Assembly: GCA_030062745.1 (NCBI GenBank)
Contig: CP099843.1
Coordinates: 19,572,997 to 19,636,996, forward strand
Source of the DNA: Capitulum mitella
Lineage: Eukaryota > Arthropoda > Thecostraca > Pollicipedomorpha > Pollicipedidae
Direction of reading: 5' to 3'
Length of the DNA: 64,000 nucleotides
Each line of letters opens with the position of its first letter. Within the stretch, counting starts at the first letter, position 1. The notes beneath the pieces are model-generated. The model saw only the letters and a program-made list of their open reading frames with translations, made no database searches and was not told the origin of the DNA. Position numbers and translations under genes: made by a program. Positions 62,641-64,000 of the stretch are shown here, piece after piece.

Positions 62641-63460
62641 CCACTGCTGGAATGCCGAAAATTGGTGCGCAGAAGCATACGTGGCCAAGGGCGCGGGAAG
62701 CGGGGGGAGCCTGGGGCCCGCCCCCTCTCCGACTTTTTTGAAATTTAACATTGACCCTATGGCGTTGACTGAAAAGAATTGGTCCAAAATGTTTCTTAGC
62801 CCCACTCCCCCTCCCCCAGCTGTGGAGGAACTCCCGTGCCCCTGTACGTGGCAGTCAATATGTGTGATTGTGCATGCCAAGAGTTTCAGCCGTGTGTGTG
62901 TGGGGCGCACGTGCTGAGGCGTGCCCCTTTACCGTTTAGGCCTTTGGTTTGGTAACCGATGATGCTCGAGGCATCAAATTTTGTGGTGGGCTGCGAACAT
63001 CCAGGACAAGCGAGATTTAGCGCATCATTGGCAAGGTGCCATCCATGTGAGCGTGCAACTTGTTGGACTTAGGATCCTCCGTTTGCGGAAACATGCACGA
63101 TTCGTGTCTGCCTGCATGACACAGAACCACCACCGCTGGGATTCTGAAAATTGGCGGGCAGGAGCACGTGACACGTGCCAGTCGGTATATGTCGCTTGCC
63201 AATGGCTTCAGCCTGGTTTGTGGGGGACGCACGAGCTGCGATATATCTCTACCTATTTGTTATTCAGGCCTTTGATTTGGAAAATGGTGACGCTGGGGGT
63301 GCCAAATTTTGTGCTGCGCTGCAAAGTCGCAAACGCTATCCAGGACAAGGAAGATTTAGGGCATCAGTGGCAAGATGCCGCCCATGTGAGCGTGCAGCTT
63401 GCTGGACTTGGTATCCTCCGTTTGTACGAAGGTGCGCGATCCACTTCGTGCATGACGAAG
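62641..63460 (+). repeat. Two direct units, about 350 bp without the MITE insert
   Basis: ACCACTGCTGGAATGCCGAA (62639) matches ACCACCGCTGGGATTCTGAA (63125). TTAGGCCTTTGGTTTGGTAA (62936) matches TCAGGCCTTTGATTTGGAAA (63265). CATCCAGGACAAGCGAGATT (62998) matches TATCCAGGACAAGGAAGATT (63338). The first copy is lengthened by the hAT-type MITE. Confidence 0.75.
62686..62844. mobile_element. 159-bp hAT-type MITE with 8-bp target duplication
   Basis: TACGTGGC occurs at 62678-62685 and again at 62845-62852. The element starts CAAGGGCGCGGGA and ends, on the minus strand, CAGGGGCACGGGA, which are short inverted termini of hAT type. The interior carries AAATTTAACATTGACCCTAT and GGCGTTGACTGAAAAGAA. The neighbouring repeat unit at 63.17 kb lacks the insert (reading ACGTGACACGTGCCAGTC). 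Related sequence occurs at about 6170, 42978, 50640 and 51250. Confidence 0.85.
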
Positions 63461-63599
63461 AAACGTGACGAGAACCAGTTTTTATCTCTGCTGTCTGAGC
63501 GATGTAACAGAGAACAGAAAAAAGAAAGGCATGAAATTTCAATTTGGACCCCAATCAAAGCATGTAACACGTTGGTTCGCCTTTAGTTTCAATAAAATC

Positions 63600-64000
63600 C
63601 GGCCGTCACCGTGTCCGTTCTTGACCGCCCCTGGTTGCCCCCGGTTCGTAACGTTTCCTCCGGTGGTGCCTGATGCGCAGTTCTGTACGGTCGCGATAGT
63701 GACCGGGGGCTGCGTAAGCTACATATTTATGTCTGTCGTACGTCCGTCCATAAGCATGCAGAAATCGGACGAATGTCTTTTTTTAGGAAAGGCAGAAACC
63801 CGCCATGTAGCCTGGTACCCCTGCTGACTGTCGTCATAGCTTTTGGTGCCTGCGACGACGAATACCTTGAAATCAGTAGCGAAGCCAGGATCTTCACAAA
63901 GGGGGAGGGGGATATGAGGGCTAAAATAAAAAGGCTTGGTGCTATTCTCACCCTTATATTGCATACGTGGGGAAGTTGGCCCTATCGAATAGCGCACTTG
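63600..64000. other. Right edge, decayed MITE end
   Basis: AGTAGCGAAGCCAGGATCTT followed by a G-rich tract (about 63878-63912) resembles the CAGGGGCGTAGCCAGGA-type left end. No exon was recognised. Confidence 0.4.

Overview
This is a eukaryotic, gene-poor and repeat-rich window from an invertebrate metazoan nuclear genome. Real coding sequence is split into short GC-rich exons (strong G/C at third positions) with GT-AG introns of 0.4-5 kb, and CpG-rich islands sit at two 5' ends. Most of the remaining DNA is AT-richer decayed repeats: miniature DNA transposons with poly-G/poly-C termini, minisatellites with units of about 30-35 bp, and microsatellites. A crustacean or other arthropod fits the style of the genome, but nothing in the sequence fixes the taxon. 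No bacterial, viral, rRNA, tRNA or CRISPR feature was found.

Three genes are supported, all on the + strand. (1) 18.7-25.7 kb: a three-exon gene for a small secreted protein (about 140 aa, signal peptide, four cysteines, helical C-terminus) with a TATA box, a very short 5' UTR, two CACGTG boxes, an upstream CpG island and a poly(A) signal. Its family is not recognised. (2) 30.65-49.78 kb: an amino-acid transporter of the AAAP/Aa_trans family (the SLC32/36/38 fold). Eight exons were found by reading across splice sites; reading frame and intron phases match through all of them and give 457 residues to the stop. Only the N-terminal start exon is missing. (3) 59.08 kb to beyond the right edge: the first coding exon of a tandem paralogue of gene 2. 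It has the same TM1 signature and ends at the equivalent phase-1 intron.

Layout: 0-17 kb is repeats. These include a foldback-like composite at 0.7-4.5 kb, a 34-bp minisatellite at 6.7-7.3 kb, and three copies of a roughly 1.2-kb dispersed element between 9.4 and 15 kb, two of them forming an inverted pair. A decayed reverse-transcriptase fragment lies near 17.1 kb. The CpG island and gene 1 occupy 17.6-25.7 kb, more repeats 26-30.5 kb, and gene 2 30.6-49.8 kb, with a Tigger-like and other non-autonomous elements in its introns. From 50 to 58 kb is a nested field of repeats: duplicated A-B segments, degenerate arrays, a 1.2-kb element with roughly 95-bp terminal inverted repeats, and a 1.25-kb TTAA-flanked element. 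The CpG island and first exon of gene 3 lie at 58.6-59.4 kb. The last 4 kb holds a roughly 350-bp direct duplication, one copy of which is split by a 159-bp hAT-type MITE with a perfect 8-bp target duplication.

The most unusual pattern is that several splice junctions of the transporter genes lie inside or beside minisatellites whose units resemble the junction itself. In gene 3 this creates a second, in-phase splice donor 66 bp downstream. All repeat boundaries and similarities were read by eye, so the stated coordinates are approximate except where TSDs, TTAA sites or splice sites fix them.
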